Shown here piece after piece: positions 34,643 through 44,119 of a DNA stretch of 64,000 nt. The notes beneath the pieces were generated by a model. It saw only the letters and a program-made list of their open reading frames with translations, ran no database searches and was not told the DNA's origin. A program made the translations under genes and the position numbers. This stretch comes from Halioxenophilus sp033283405 (lineage in GTDB: Bacteria; Pseudomonadota; Gammaproteobacteria; Pseudomonadales; Cellvibrionaceae), in the NCBI RefSeq assembly GCF_033283405.1, contig NZ_JAWMQR010000004.1, positions 248,001-312,000 of the forward strand, given 5' to 3'. Every line of letters starts with the position of its first letter. The first letter of the stretch is position 1.

Positions 34643-34678
34643 TCAGAATGCCCCGCCAGGAGTCAAGCTGGACCGAGA

Positions 34679-35005
34679 TCAAGCCACGGAGTTTATAAAA
34701 TCAACCAACTGGCTTTTTGACAAAGCACCTACCTTGGTCGCTTCCAGGTTGCCATCTTTAAAGATCATCAGGGTGGGAATACCGCGAATGTTAAATTTAG
34801 CTGGAGTCTCTTTGTTGGCATCCACATCCATTTTACAGATCTTGATTTTGCCTTCGTACTGGCCGGCCAACTCATCGAGAATTGGCGCAATCATTTTACA
34901 GGGCCCACACCAGGCCGCCCAAAAATCAACCAACACAGGGCCCTGGGCGCCAGCGACCTCCTGATCAAAACTGTCATCGGTCACGTGTACTATCGCTTCA
35001 CTCAT
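34679..35005 (-). CDS. trxA: Thioredoxin TrxA
   Basis: A 108-residue cytoplasmic disulfide reductase with the active site WCGPC (C33, C36) and the cis-proline segment RGIPTLMIF. It supplies electrons to ribonucleotide reductase, peroxidases and methionine sulfoxide reductase. The length matches E. coli thioredoxin 1. It lies between ppk and rho on the same strand; ppk is about 127 bp upstream. Confidence 0.97.
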   Translation of the reverse strand: MSEAIVHVTDDSFDQEVAGAQGPVLVDFWAAWCGPCKMIAPILDELAGQYEGKIKICKMDVDANKETPAKFNIRGIPTLMIFKDGNLEATKVGALSKSQLVDFINSVA

Positions 35006-35132
35006 TGCTTGGTCTCCGTGCTGAAAAGTGTTTTAGCTCTATTTAGAGGCATAATAAGTACTGGCTGCTCCAAGAACAAGTATCCCCGAGGCGGCAATCC
35101 GCATTATTGTACACGGACCTGTCATATATTTT

Positions 35133-37226
35133 TCAGTTTTTCAGGGTCTGCAACAGCTGGCTTTGCACACCCATTTCCAACTCTGTGCCAGTGTTGGGTA
35201 GGTATTCGCCATCACTGCCCAGCACCCAGCTCTGGCTGGCATCCGCCAGATAAGCTTCCAAATCCGACAACACCCGATCAGACAGAGTTTCTGCATGCAG
35301 TGGAAAGCAGACTTCCACCCGTCGATTCAAGTTGCGCTCCATAAGGTCTGCCGAGCCGCAATAGATGGCTGGCGAGGCGTTGGCGAAGTAGTAAGCGCGG
35401 GTGTGCTCCAGGAAGCGACCAATGATCGACTTCACTCGAATGTTATCCGATACCCCAGGCACTCCCGGCCTCAGGCAGCACATGCCGCGAATAATCAGGT
35501 CGATCTGCACACCGGCCTGACTGGCACGGTAGAGCGCTCGAATAATATCCGGCTCAGTGAGGCCGTTGGCCTTCATAATGATCCGGCCAGCCTTACCCTG
35601 CTGGGTCGCCGCCACCTCTTGATCAATCAACTCGATCAGGCCCGCCTTGAGTGTAAACGGGGCATTGAGCACGCACTTGACCCGTTCGATCTTGCCCATA
35701 CCGGTCAACTGCTGAAACACCTTGTGAACATCCGCGCAGAGGTCCCGATCTGCCGTCAGCAGAGAGTAATCGGTATACATTCTGGCGGTACCAGCGTGGT
35801 AGTTGCCGGTACCCAAGTGGGCATAGCGGCGCAGTTTAGCCCCCTCCCGACGCACGATCAGCACCATCTTGCAGTGGGTTTTGTAACCAACCACGCCATA
35901 CACCACCACCACACCTGCCGCCTGTAGTTTGGCCGCCAGCGCCAGATTCTCCTCCTCATCAAAACGGGCGCGCAGTTCCACCACGGCGGTCACCTCCTTG
36001 CCGTTGCGGGCGGCATCCAACAGCGCCGCAACGATGGGGGAGTTGTCGCCGGTACGGTAGAGCGTCTGCTTGATCGCCAAGACGTCAGGGTCAACTGCCG
36101 CCTGGCGCAGAAGATCCACCACCGGGTTGAACGACTCAAACGGGTGCATCAGCAGGAAATCTTTCTTGGCGATGGCATTGAAGAAATTTTTACGATCACG
36201 CAGCGCTCGCGGCGTACCGGGCGTGAATGAGGGGTAGAGCAGATCGGGGCGATTGACTAGGCTTGGCACCCGCATCAGACGCTTTAAATTCACCGGGCCA
36301 TTCACCTGGTAAAGGTGGGCCTCGTCGAGGCCGGTCTGGCGCAGCAGGATATCCACCAGCGGCCGCGGGCAGTCACCAGCCACCTCCAGGCGTACCGCCC
36401 GGCCAAAACGGCGCGAGGCCAGCTCGCCCTTCAGCGCCAGCGCCAGGTCGGCGACGCCGTCCATATCCACATCCAAATCCGCGTTGCGGGTAATACGAAA
36501 CTGATAACACCCCTTCACGGTCATGCCTGGAAAAAGTTTATCGACGTGGGCGTGGATCATGGAGGAGAGAAAGACGAAGTTATCGCCCCCCTCACACAGC
36601 TCGTCGGGGATACGGATGACGCGATCCAGGGAGCGCGGTGCCGGCACAATGGCCAACCCGGTTTCCCGGCCAAAGGCATCCTTCCCCTCCAGTGAAACGA
36701 TAAAGTTAAGACTTTTGTTAACCAGTAACGGAAAGGGGTGGGCAGGATCCAGCCCAATGGGGCTGCTCACCGGAATAATGTCGGTCTTGAAGAACTTCTC
36801 TACCCACAGCTTCTGCGGATCGGTCCATTCGCCCCGGCGAATAAAGCGAATATTCTCCTTCTCCATCTCAGGAATCAGCAGCTCGTTAAGAATCTGATAC
36901 TGCTGCTCGACCAGCGGATGGCAGACTTCACTGATGGCGGTCAGCAGCTCCTCGGGGGTATTGCCATCCAGGCCCGCAGCGTCCTGCTCTAAGTCGATGC
37001 GGGAAAAGAGCCCCGCCACACGGATCTCAAAGTATTCATCCAGGTTGGAACTGAAGATCAACAGGAACTTCAACCGCTCCAGCAGCGGATGCCCCCGATC
37101 AAGTGCCTGCTGCAGCACGCGCATATTGAACTTGAGGTGGCTAAGCTCCCGATTGATAAAATATTCGGGCTTGTCGAAGGTTTCCACAGCCGGCGGGGTG
37201 CTGACAGCGGACAAATCATTGGGCAT
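35133..37226 (-). CDS. ppk: Polyphosphate kinase 1
   Basis: A 697-residue enzyme that polymerises the gamma phosphate of ATP into polyphosphate at the membrane. The N-terminal domain begins EYFINRELSHLKFNMRVLQQ. The catalytic region has AIKQTLYRTGDNSPIV, the autophosphorylated His region YAHLGTGNYHAGTARMYTD, and the C-terminal YFANASPAIYCGSADLMERN segment. The length is close to E. coli Ppk (688). The neighbours trxA and rho are also often near ppk in Pseudomonas-like genomes. Confidence 0.96.
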   Translation of the reverse strand: MPNDLSAVSTPPAVETFDKPEYFINRELSHLKFNMRVLQQALDRGHPLLERLKFLLIFSSNLDEYFEIRVAGLFSRIDLEQDAAGLDGNTPEELLTAISEVCHPLVEQQYQILNELLIPEMEKENIRFIRRGEWTDPQKLWVEKFFKTDIIPVSSPIGLDPAHPFPLLVNKSLNFIVSLEGKDAFGRETGLAIVPAPRSLDRVIRIPDELCEGGDNFVFLSSMIHAHVDKLFPGMTVKGCYQFRITRNADLDVDMDGVADLALALKGELASRRFGRAVRLEVAGDCPRPLVDILLRQTGLDEAHLYQVNGPVNLKRLMRVPSLVNRPDLLYPSFTPGTPRALRDRKNFFNAIAKKDFLLMHPFESFNPVVDLLRQAAVDPDVLAIKQTLYRTGDNSPIVAALLDAARNGKEVTAVVELRARFDEEENLALAAKLQAAGVVVVYGVVGYKTHCKMVLIVRREGAKLRRYAHLGTGNYHAGTARMYTDYSLLTADRDLCADVHKVFQQLTGMGKIERVKCVLNAPFTLKAGLIELIDQEVAATQQGKAGRIIMKANGLTEPDIIRALYRASQAGVQIDLIIRGMCCLRPGVPGVSDNIRVKSIIGRFLEHTRAYYFANASPAIYCGSADLMERNLNRRVEVCFPLHAETLSDRVLSDLEAYLADASQSWVLGSDGEYLPNTGTELEMGVQSQLLQTLKN

Positions 37227-37341
37227 AACAACAGAACCTATACGAATTGGGTATACGCTAATAGAAGGTCGAGGCCGACAGTATTAACGCTGATGAAGGC
37301 GCGTCAAGTGTCTATTTTGTTGCCAAAATATTACAGCAGCA

Positions 37342-39801
37342 CTAAGCCACGGAATTTTTATGACTGGAGTCCGGTGGGGTAAGTAAAAATTTATCTGCCG
37401 TTGCAACCAGCCCCAGCTGGTTCGCCATTTCGGTAAGACTCTTAAAGGTCATTGGTTTGCTTAGGTAGTAATTCATACCACAGGAGAAGACCGCTTCCCG
37501 ATGCTCTTCAAGCGCGTGGGCAGTCAGCGCCACAATCAAGGTGGCGTCCAAACCATGGGCGCGCTCATACTCCCGGATTCGACGGGTAGCATCAAAACCG
37601 TCCATCTCCGGCATTTCGCAATCCATTAGCACGAGATCAAAACGACGCTCGGCTTCACTCACCGCGTTAACTGCCTCGACGCCATTACCCACCATCACGG
37701 GCTCGACGTTAAGCTTGTGTAGCAGGCCACGAATTACCATCCGGTTAACACTGTTATCTTCAGCCACCAGAACTCGCAAACCGGAAAGGTCGAACGAGAC
37801 CTCCGGCTTTGCTTCAATAAGCGGTGGTGATTGGGCGTCATGACTACCCAGCAACTCCATCAGTTTCAGCCGTAGCCGAGTGGGCAGCAGTGGCTTGCGC
37901 AGCCAGGCCTCGATGCGAAGCTGACGCAGTGCCTCGGCATCGAACTCATTGTCGGTGCCGGTAAAGATAAACAGATGAACAGAGTCGCTCACCCCCAGGT
38001 CGTTGACCAACTCGGTGGCCAGTTTCATACCGGTGGTATCGGGTAGATCATAATCCATGGCGATAAAATCAAACGACTTACCCTCCGCCAGTTGTTGCTG
38101 GTAAAGCCGCTTAGCGGCGGCACCATTGGCAGCCACCTGAATAGCCATACCCCAGTTAACACCATGCAAGCGCAACACTTCGGCCAGGGTGGCGTTATCT
38201 TCCACCAGCAACATGCTTTTATCGGCCAGACTGGCTTGACCCGGATTACTGGCTCTGGCCTCAGTGCCCTCCTCAACCACTTCGAAGGAGGCGGTAAACC
38301 AAAAGCGGGAGCCCGAACCATCCTCTTTTTTCTCTACCCCAATCTCGCCTCCCATCAACTCCGCCAACCGTTTGCAGATGGCGAGCCCCAGGCCAGTGCC
38401 GCCGTATTTCCGCGTGGTGGAGTTATCAGCCTGATTGAATGAATCGAACAGGTAGTCGGTACTGCCCTGATCGATACCGATGCCGGTATCCTCTACGGAA
38501 AAGAGAATTTTAGGGGTGACGGTATTGCGCTCATCCACTTGCCGGGCTTCCAACTTGATAATGCCGGACTCGGTAAATTTAAAGGCATTACCCAATAGGT
38601 TAATCAGCACCTGCCGCAAACGGGTGGGGTCGCCACGCAACCACCGGGGGGTGTCCGGCACCAGATTTCCCACCAGCTCTATGTGTTTTTGGTTGGCGGT
38701 GGCACCAAACAGCTGGATACAGTCATCGAGCAGAGTCTCCAAATTGAAACCGGTAGCTTCCAGCTCCAACTTACCGGCTTCGATTTTCGAGTAGTCGAGC
38801 ACATCATTGATGATATCCAGCAAGCTGGTGCCAGAGCGGTAGATCACATCCAGGTAGTGGCGCTGGTTTTCATTCAATGGTGTATCGCGCAGCAGTTCCA
38901 CCATGCCAATGACGCCGTTCATTGGCGTGCGAATTTCGTGGCTCATGGTGGCCAAAAACTGGCTTTTTGCGCGGTTGGCCGCCTCAGCAACCGATTTTTG
39001 GCGACGGGACTCCAGCTTCTCCTGCTTCTCGGCCAGCAGGGCCTCTTCCATCGCCTGTTTGGTTTCCAGGTCATCCAGCAGACTCTGGCGCATCTGATTG
39101 AAGGCATCGACAATGTTATCGAGTTCATCCTTGCTGCGCCGACCATCGTTACCACGATTCAGGCGCAATGGTGCCTCCAGGTTGAACAGGGTTAACTGGC
39201 GGGCATATTGGGCGATGGTATCCATGTGCCGGGTTAGCAGTGAGCGCACCAGCCACAGCAGCAACAGGGCAATCACCAGGGTTTGGGTTCCCTGCAGCAA
39301 CAGCACCACCTGCGCCCGCTGCCACAGTTTGCTGTAGACGGCATCGAGGCTGGCCGAGATGTAAAGGGTACCCAGGTATTGCGGTTCGGTACTGGCGTCG
39401 GCGTAGCGCAGGGGGTACTCCTTCACCAACAACTTACCAGTCTGCTTATCCAGACTATCCTGGTCTGCCGACAGGCTGCTGACGCTCAACGCCCGCTCTT
39501 CGTCGTTCCAGTCGCGCCAGATAACCGTAACCTGCACAACATCCTCAACCTCCAGCAGGCTCTGCACCTGCACTTTCAGTTGCTCTTCGTCAAAACTCCA
39601 CAGGCTGTTGGTAATGCTGGGTAAGGTACTGATACGCATCTGATCAAGACGCTTGTGCAGTGCGCCAAGATCATCCTGAAAACTGACGTAGAGTGAGACC
39701 AGAGCCGCCGCCATGGCAGTACAGGCGGTGACCAACAGAATAAGCGCCAACAGTTTGAAGGCGATTGGATTTTGGCGACTGTAACGCACGAAGTCGAACA
39801 T
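37342..39801 (-). CDS. Hybrid sensor histidine kinase with two receiver domains
   Basis: An 819-residue membrane kinase: TM1 (about 12-36), a periplasmic sensor segment (37-165), TM2, HAMP (about 187-240), coiled linker, HisKA with H288 (ATMSHEIRTPMNGVIGMVELL) and HATPase_c (about 395-510). Two receiver domains follow: the first with D583 in MDYDLPD, the second with D727 in MDCEMPEMDG. There is no Hpt domain, unlike BarA/GacS, so a separate phosphotransfer protein is expected. The ATG at 39801 fits the first membrane helix; the frame is open to 39972. The cognate regulator is not adjacent. Confidence 0.9.
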   Translation of the reverse strand: MFDFVRYSRQNPIAFKLLALILLVTACTAMAAALVSLYVSFQDDLGALHKRLDQMRISTLPSITNSLWSFDEEQLKVQVQSLLEVEDVVQVTVIWRDWNDEERALSVSSLSADQDSLDKQTGKLLVKEYPLRYADASTEPQYLGTLYISASLDAVYSKLWQRAQVVLLLQGTQTLVIALLLLWLVRSLLTRHMDTIAQYARQLTLFNLEAPLRLNRGNDGRRSKDELDNIVDAFNQMRQSLLDDLETKQAMEEALLAEKQEKLESRRQKSVAEAANRAKSQFLATMSHEIRTPMNGVIGMVELLRDTPLNENQRHYLDVIYRSGTSLLDIINDVLDYSKIEAGKLELEATGFNLETLLDDCIQLFGATANQKHIELVGNLVPDTPRWLRGDPTRLRQVLINLLGNAFKFTESGIIKLEARQVDERNTVTPKILFSVEDTGIGIDQGSTDYLFDSFNQADNSTTRKYGGTGLGLAICKRLAELMGGEIGVEKKEDGSGSRFWFTASFEVVEEGTEARASNPGQASLADKSMLLVEDNATLAEVLRLHGVNWGMAIQVAANGAAAKRLYQQQLAEGKSFDFIAMDYDLPDTTGMKLATELVNDLGVSDSVHLFIFTGTDNEFDAEALRQLRIEAWLRKPLLPTRLRLKLMELLGSHDAQSPPLIEAKPEVSFDLSGLRVLVAEDNSVNRMVIRGLLHKLNVEPVMVGNGVEAVNAVSEAERRFDLVLMDCEMPEMDGFDATRRIREYERAHGLDATLIVALTAHALEEHREAVFSCGMNYYLSKPMTFKSLTEMANQLGLVATADKFLLTPPDSSHKNSVA

Positions 39802-40027
39802 ATCTGGCTCTGACTCCCCAACCCTAGGTGGTAGTAGACGCAACCTGACCAGACTGGCTCTGGTTACCTGTAACGATCGAGTCGGCCGGGGTGTAGCGAT
39901 ACCAAGCTCGACGACCTTCCCTGAGGAAGCAAGTGGTACCCCATGAATGGTAGGGCCGACATTCCAAGCCAACTTGCTAATCTAAAGTGTAGCAGGCAGC
40001 CCATAGGGCAACCAAAAGTCATGCCAG

Positions 40028-41176
40028 TCACCCGGTCGGCTGATAATCGCTGATCTCTGCCAACAGCGAATTGAGAAACCGGAAGCCCAGTGGTGTTGCC
40101 ACCAGGCGTTCATCACCCAGCTGCAGCAGCCCCTGCGACTGCAACCGCTTTAACAGCGGGCCGGGGAACGGCTGCCCGGTGCGCTCGGCAACCAGCGCCA
40201 GCTCCACCCCATCCACCAGACGCAGTGCGTTCATACAGAACTCCAGCAACTGCTGCTGGCGAGCAATCACCGACTCCCCAGCAAGGGGCTTGACCGACTG
40301 CAGATAGTGCTCGGGTAGCCGGGTCTTCCAGCGGCGACTGATCGCCCCGGTGGCAGCATCGGTGATTTTGCCATGAGCCCCGGCACCAATGCCCAAATAG
40401 TCGCCAAAACGCCAATAGTTGATGTTATGACGGCATTCGCCATGGGCGCGCGCGAAGGCAGACACCTCGTATTGCCGCCAACCATTGGCCGCTAAAAACT
40501 CTGCCCCCAGATCCTGGATATCGGCCAACGCATCGTCATTGGGCAGTAACGGCGGCTGCGAGTAAAACTGGGTATTGGGCTCGATGGTGAGCTGATACCA
40601 GGAGATGTGGTCAACGCCAAAGGCCGCGGCGGTCTCGAGGTCGGCCCGAGCTTCGGTCGGGGTTTGCCCGGGCAAGCCGTGCATCAGGTCGATATTGATG
40701 TGCTCAAACCCCGCCTTTTGAGCCGCAGCAATGGCCACTTGCGCCTCTGCGCCAGAGTGGATTCTGCCCAGGGCCTGCAACTGCGCGGCTTGAAAACTCT
40801 GCACACCAATGGAGAGCCGGTTCACCCCCGCCTGCCAGTAGCCGATAAATTTGCTCTGCTCGACCGTGCCCGGGTTGGCCTCCAGGGTCACCTCCAGGGA
40901 GTCCGCAAGCGTTAAGTGGCGGGCAACCAGCTCCAAAATTGTGCCGATGGCGTCAGCACTGAACAGGCTGGGCGTGCCACCGCCAAAGAAAATAGTCTGC
41001 ACGGCACGGCCCTGAACCAGTTCAAGGTCGGCAATCAGATCCCGCTCCAAGGCGGCGACATAATCCCGCTCCGGGAGCTGTTCCTGAACCCGGTGGGAGT
41101 TGAAATCGCAGTAGGGGCATTTGCGCACACACCAGGGTATGTGCACATAGAGACTAAGCGGAGGCAGTGCTGTCAC
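40028..41176 (-). CDS. hemW: Radical SAM heme chaperone HemW
   Basis: A 382-residue radical SAM protein with C16, C20 and C23 in CVRKCPYCDF binding the 4Fe-4S cluster, and a HemN_C domain at the C-terminus. HemW binds heme and delivers it to respiratory proteins; it lacks true coproporphyrinogen oxidase function. The start is GTG at 41176. The first 23 bases overlap the end of rdgB, so the pair is coupled; this rdgB-hemW order is common in Gammaproteobacteria. Confidence 0.95.
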   Translation of the reverse strand: MTALPPLSLYVHIPWCVRKCPYCDFNSHRVQEQLPERDYVAALERDLIADLELVQGRAVQTIFFGGGTPSLFSADAIGTILELVARHLTLADSLEVTLEANPGTVEQSKFIGYWQAGVNRLSIGVQSFQAAQLQALGRIHSGAEAQVAIAAAQKAGFEHINIDLMHGLPGQTPTEARADLETAAAFGVDHISWYQLTIEPNTQFYSQPPLLPNDDALADIQDLGAEFLAANGWRQYEVSAFARAHGECRHNINYWRFGDYLGIGAGAHGKITDAATGAISRRWKTRLPEHYLQSVKPLAGESVIARQQQLLEFCMNALRLVDGVELALVAERTGQPFPGPLLKRLQSQGLLQLGDERLVATPLGFRFLNSLLAEISDYQPTG

Positions 41177-41762
41177 TCATCACCTGAGCTTGCAATCGGG
41201 CCACCAGCAAGGCCATGGCCTGGCCCCGGTGGCTCACCGCCGACTTCTGCTCTGGGGTCAGTTGTGCGGCTGAACAGTCGAGCCCCTCGGGTTTAAAGAT
41301 CGGGTCGTAACCGAAACCAAAGTCGCCGGTGGGCTCGGTTAGAATTTCTCCCCGCCACTGCCCCTCACAAATAACCGGCACGGGATCGTCGGCATGGCGC
41401 ACCAGAGCCAACGCGCAAATAAAACGGGCACAACGGTCACCTGCGCCCACCAACGCTGCCAACAGCTTGCGGTTGTTGGCAGCATCACCCTCGCCGGAGT
41501 AACGGGCCGAATAGATACCCGGCGCTCCCGCCAGGGCATCTACCGCCAGACCGGAGTCATCCGCCAGGCTTGGCAGCCCGGTCTGGCGAGCGGCGTTGCG
41601 GGCCTTTAAGATGGCGTTTTCAACAAAGCTCAAGCCCGTCTCATCGGCCTCGGTTACGCCCAATTCAGATTGCAGGACAACCTCAAAACCGAGTGGCGCC
41701 AGCAGACGCTGCAACTCTTTCAATTTGCCGGCATTGCCACTGGCGAGCACAAGCTTGTTCAC
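41154..41762 (-). CDS. rdgB: XTP/dITP diphosphatase RdgB
   Basis: A 202-residue HAM1/ITPase-family enzyme that hydrolyses dITP, dHAPTP and XTP to keep damaged purines out of DNA. Motifs are LASGNAGKLKELQ at the N-terminus, ADDSGLAVDALAGAPGIYSARY and GDFGFGYDPIF near the C-terminus, then SHRGQAM. The start is GTG at 41762. It ends within hemW and follows the DUF4426 gene by six bases. Confidence 0.95.
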   Translation of the reverse strand: MNKLVLASGNAGKLKELQRLLAPLGFEVVLQSELGVTEADETGLSFVENAILKARNAARQTGLPSLADDSGLAVDALAGAPGIYSARYSGEGDAANNRKLLAALVGAGDRCARFICALALVRHADDPVPVICEGQWRGEILTEPTGDFGFGYDPIFKPEGLDCSAAQLTPEQKSAVSHRGQAMALLVARLQAQVMSDSTASA

Positions 41763-41768
41763 TGGCTA

Positions 41769-42227
41769 CTACTCAACGTATAACTTCTTGGAGAATTTAA
41801 TTTCAATGGCGGCCTCACTCCCCTCTGGCGTTACCACTACCGAAAAATTGTAAACCTCTTCATTGGTGTGGCGGATGGGGGCCAGGTAATAGACCGCGGT
41901 CGGCTCGCGTATCTCTTTGAACTCCAGAGGTTGCGCCTGCTGCATTAGGTTGGCGGCCGACCCTTTAAGGCTGGCGGGCAAGCCCAGGCTCTGCCCCTCG
42001 GGCGTCACTTGGGTGACCACAATATTGAGATAGGCGCGGTCATTAGCGCGTACCAAGCCATTGGCCGCGGCCACCTCGGGGGTGAGGAAGGCACTGTTAA
42101 AAACCGAGTAAAAGACCCGGTAGCCCTGCTCCTCAACAAAAATGTCCTCCTGCGTCTGGCCAAGTGATGAAAAACCGAGCAGGAGCATGGCAGTTACAAG
42201 CGATAGGTATTTTGATAGCGTTTTCAT
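41769..42227 (-). CDS. DUF4426 domain periplasmic protein
   Basis: A 152-residue protein with a signal peptide (MKTLSKYLSLVTAMLLLGFS, cut near residue 24) and the DUF4426 region (GYRVFYSVFNSAFLTPEVAAANGL). The function is unknown; the family is regularly found between metW and rdgB. GGGG lies five bases before the ATG at 42227, which I prefer over a GTG at 42233 that would overlap the metW stop. It is part of the metX-metW-DUF4426-rdgB-hemW run. Confidence 0.85.
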   Translation of the reverse strand: MKTLSKYLSLVTAMLLLGFSSLGQTQEDIFVEEQGYRVFYSVFNSAFLTPEVAAANGLVRANDRAYLNIVVTQVTPEGQSLGLPASLKGSAANLMQQAQPLEFKEIREPTAVYYLAPIRHTNEEVYNFSVVVTPEGSEAAIEIKFSKKLYVE

Positions 42228-42229
42228 AA

Positions 42230-42829
42230 TCACCCCAAGTGGTAGATAGCCGTGGCACCGAACAAGTTGGGCAACACCCCCGCCGCCAGGCGATCGATAA
42301 ATGAGCTGGTCACCACCAGTCTTCGTTTGATTTTGATACCCCGCTGCCGGCAGAGGATTTCAAAATCGCGGAAGGTACAAAAGTGGATATTAGGCGTATC
42401 GTACCACTCGTACGGGAGCATGTCCGACACAGGCATTCGACCTTTAAATAACAGATAAAGTCTGGCCTTCCAGTGACCAAAGTTGGGGAAGGTAACAATA
42501 CACTCACGCCCTATACGCAGCATCTCCTCCACCATTTTGTCGGGGTAGCGCATGGTCTGCAGCGCCTGGGTCATGATGACGGTATCGAAGCTGGCATCTC
42601 TGAAGTTGCCCAGCCCCCGCTCATCCAGATCCTGATCTATGACACTCAGCCCCTTACTGATGCACTCGTTGATATGAGCGTGATCGATCTCCAGGCCATA
42701 TCCACTGACCCCTTTCTTGCGCTTCAACTGCTGCAACAGCAGGCCATCGCCACAAGCCAGATCCAAAACTCGGGATTCGGGCTTCACCCACTCGGAGATG
42801 ATATCCAGGTCTATTCGCATATTGGCCAT
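42230..42829 (-). CDS. metW: Methionine biosynthesis protein MetW
   Basis: A 199-residue SAM-methyltransferase-like protein (VLDLACGDGLLLQQL; GYGLEIDHAHINECISKGL; DTVIMTQALQTMRYP). MetW is found paired with MetX in Proteobacteria and is needed for or stimulates homoserine acylation; its own catalysis is unproven. It begins four bases after the metX stop, so translational coupling is likely. Confidence 0.94.
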   Translation of the reverse strand: MANMRIDLDIISEWVKPESRVLDLACGDGLLLQQLKRKKGVSGYGLEIDHAHINECISKGLSVIDQDLDERGLGNFRDASFDTVIMTQALQTMRYPDKMVEEMLRIGRECIVTFPNFGHWKARLYLLFKGRMPVSDMLPYEWYDTPNIHFCTFRDFEILCRQRGIKIKRRLVVTSSFIDRLAAGVLPNLFGATAIYHLG

Positions 42830-42833
42830 TCGC

Positions 42834-43976
42834 TTAAACCTCTATTGCCTGCAAATAACGGCTGAATACCTGCTCATAACGCTCGTTGGGAACCAGAAAC
42901 GCATCGTGGCCATGGTTGGATTCTATCTCGGCGTAGGTGACCGGCTTACCTGCCGCCAGCAGGGCATCGACAATCTCTCGTGAGCGGGCCGGAGAGAAGC
43001 GCCAGTCCGATGAGAAGGAGACCACCAAAAACGGGCACTGGGCCAGGCCGAACGCCTGCACTGGGTCATCGCCATACTCCCGGCCAAGATCGAAGTAGTC
43101 CAGCGCCCGGGTCATTAATATGTAGGTGTTGGCATCGAAGCTATCGGAGAAGGTGTCACCCTGATAACGCAGGTAGCTCTCAATCTGAAACTCAACCAGC
43201 TCTTCACTGCCGAGGACAAAACTCCCCCGCCGCAACTCCCGGCCAAATTTTTCACCCATGCCATCGTCCGAGAGGTAGGTGATGTGGCCCACCATGCGTG
43301 CTAGGGCCAAGCCTTGCTTAGGGCTGGTGTGGTGCGCCAGGTAGTTGCCGTCATGGAAATTGGGGTCAGAGATAATCGCACGCCGCGCGGTTTCGTTGAA
43401 AGCGATATTCTGCGCGGTCAGTTTCATGGCCGAAGCGATCACCACACAGTGGCGCACCCGCTCGGGGTACTCCAGCGCCCAGCGCATGGCCTGCATGCCG
43501 CCAAGGCTGCCACCAATCACCGCCGCCCACTGCTTAATACCAAGCAGATCCGCCAGGCACGCCTGGCTGTGCACCCAATCCCGCACCCGCAGCCAGGGGA
43601 AATCCGCGCCCCACACCTTGCCGGTATCGGGGTTGATCGAAACCGGCCCGGTCGAGCCGTGACACCCCCCCAGATTGTTCAACGACACCACAAAAAAGCG
43701 GTTGGTATCAATCACCTTACCCGGCCCAATATAGCCATCCCACCAGCCCGGCTTGCTGTCATCCATGGAGTGGTAGCCAGCAGCATGGTGGTGGCCGGAG
43801 AGGGCGTGACAAACCAAAATGGCATTACTGGCCGAGGCGTTCAGACGGCCATAGGTTTCATACACCAGGTCAAAACCAGGCAACGTCCGGCCACAAGCCA
43901 AGTGGAGCGATTCCGGAAAGTGATGAGTCTGCGGCGTTACCAGTCCGACGCTGTCGCTGGGCAGGTGTTGAGGCAT
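42834..43976 (-). CDS. metX: Homoserine O-acyltransferase MetX
   Basis: A 380-residue alpha/beta-hydrolase-fold transferase of the first committed step in methionine synthesis. The nucleophile is S157 in VIGGSLGGMQAMRW; the His of SNHGHDAFL near the C-terminus completes the triad. Sequence class cannot tell acetyl- from succinyl-CoA use; MetX of many Gammaproteobacteria with metW uses succinyl-CoA. A TATAAT lies 34-39 bp upstream. The leader is too short for a SAM riboswitch. Confidence 0.94.
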   Translation of the reverse strand: MPQHLPSDSVGLVTPQTHHFPESLHLACGRTLPGFDLVYETYGRLNASASNAILVCHALSGHHHAAGYHSMDDSKPGWWDGYIGPGKVIDTNRFFVVSLNNLGGCHGSTGPVSINPDTGKVWGADFPWLRVRDWVHSQACLADLLGIKQWAAVIGGSLGGMQAMRWALEYPERVRHCVVIASAMKLTAQNIAFNETARRAIISDPNFHDGNYLAHHTSPKQGLALARMVGHITYLSDDGMGEKFGRELRRGSFVLGSEELVEFQIESYLRYQGDTFSDSFDANTYILMTRALDYFDLGREYGDDPVQAFGLAQCPFLVVSFSSDWRFSPARSREIVDALLAAGKPVTYAEIESNHGHDAFLVPNERYEQVFSRYLQAIEV

Positions 43977-44009
43977 TCGTTAAGGGGTCCAGGTCTAACC
44001 AAAAACGCG

Positions 44010-44015
44010 ATTATA
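44010..44015 (-). promoter_or_regulatory. Candidate -10 element of metX
   Basis: TATAAT on the minus strand about 34 bases before the metX ATG would place the transcript start near 44003. The -35 region is poor (no TTGACA-like hexamer at 16-18 bases), so an activator may be needed. The metX gene is expected to start its own transcript here after the dynamin gene. Confidence 0.4.
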
Positions 44016-44119
44016 AACAGATTTTCTCTGTTCGGCGGTAAGTGACTGCAGCACAAGGGCAATCAGCGTGGATGGGATCATTGCTTACCGAGAGATAACG
44101 GCTCTTTCAGGGGCTGAAA

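Larger units (their letters stand above)
33977..34678 (-). other. 702-bp trxA-rho gap: long rho leader
   Basis: No gene of normal size is present. It contains, in transcription order, a hairpin after trxA (34610-34642), a sigma-70-like promoter (34471-34499), an 18-bp tandem duplication (34280-34315), a possible 42-codon leader frame (34007-34135) and the rho start. The stretch is AT-richer than its neighbours. Rho in enteric bacteria is controlled in a shorter leader, so this region is probably regulatory; that is inference. Confidence 0.65.

Noticed and set aside
43977..44119. Possible SAM riboswitch upstream of metX
   Set aside because: The predicted transcript start leaves only about 27 bases of leader, and no conserved aptamer-like helices were visible.
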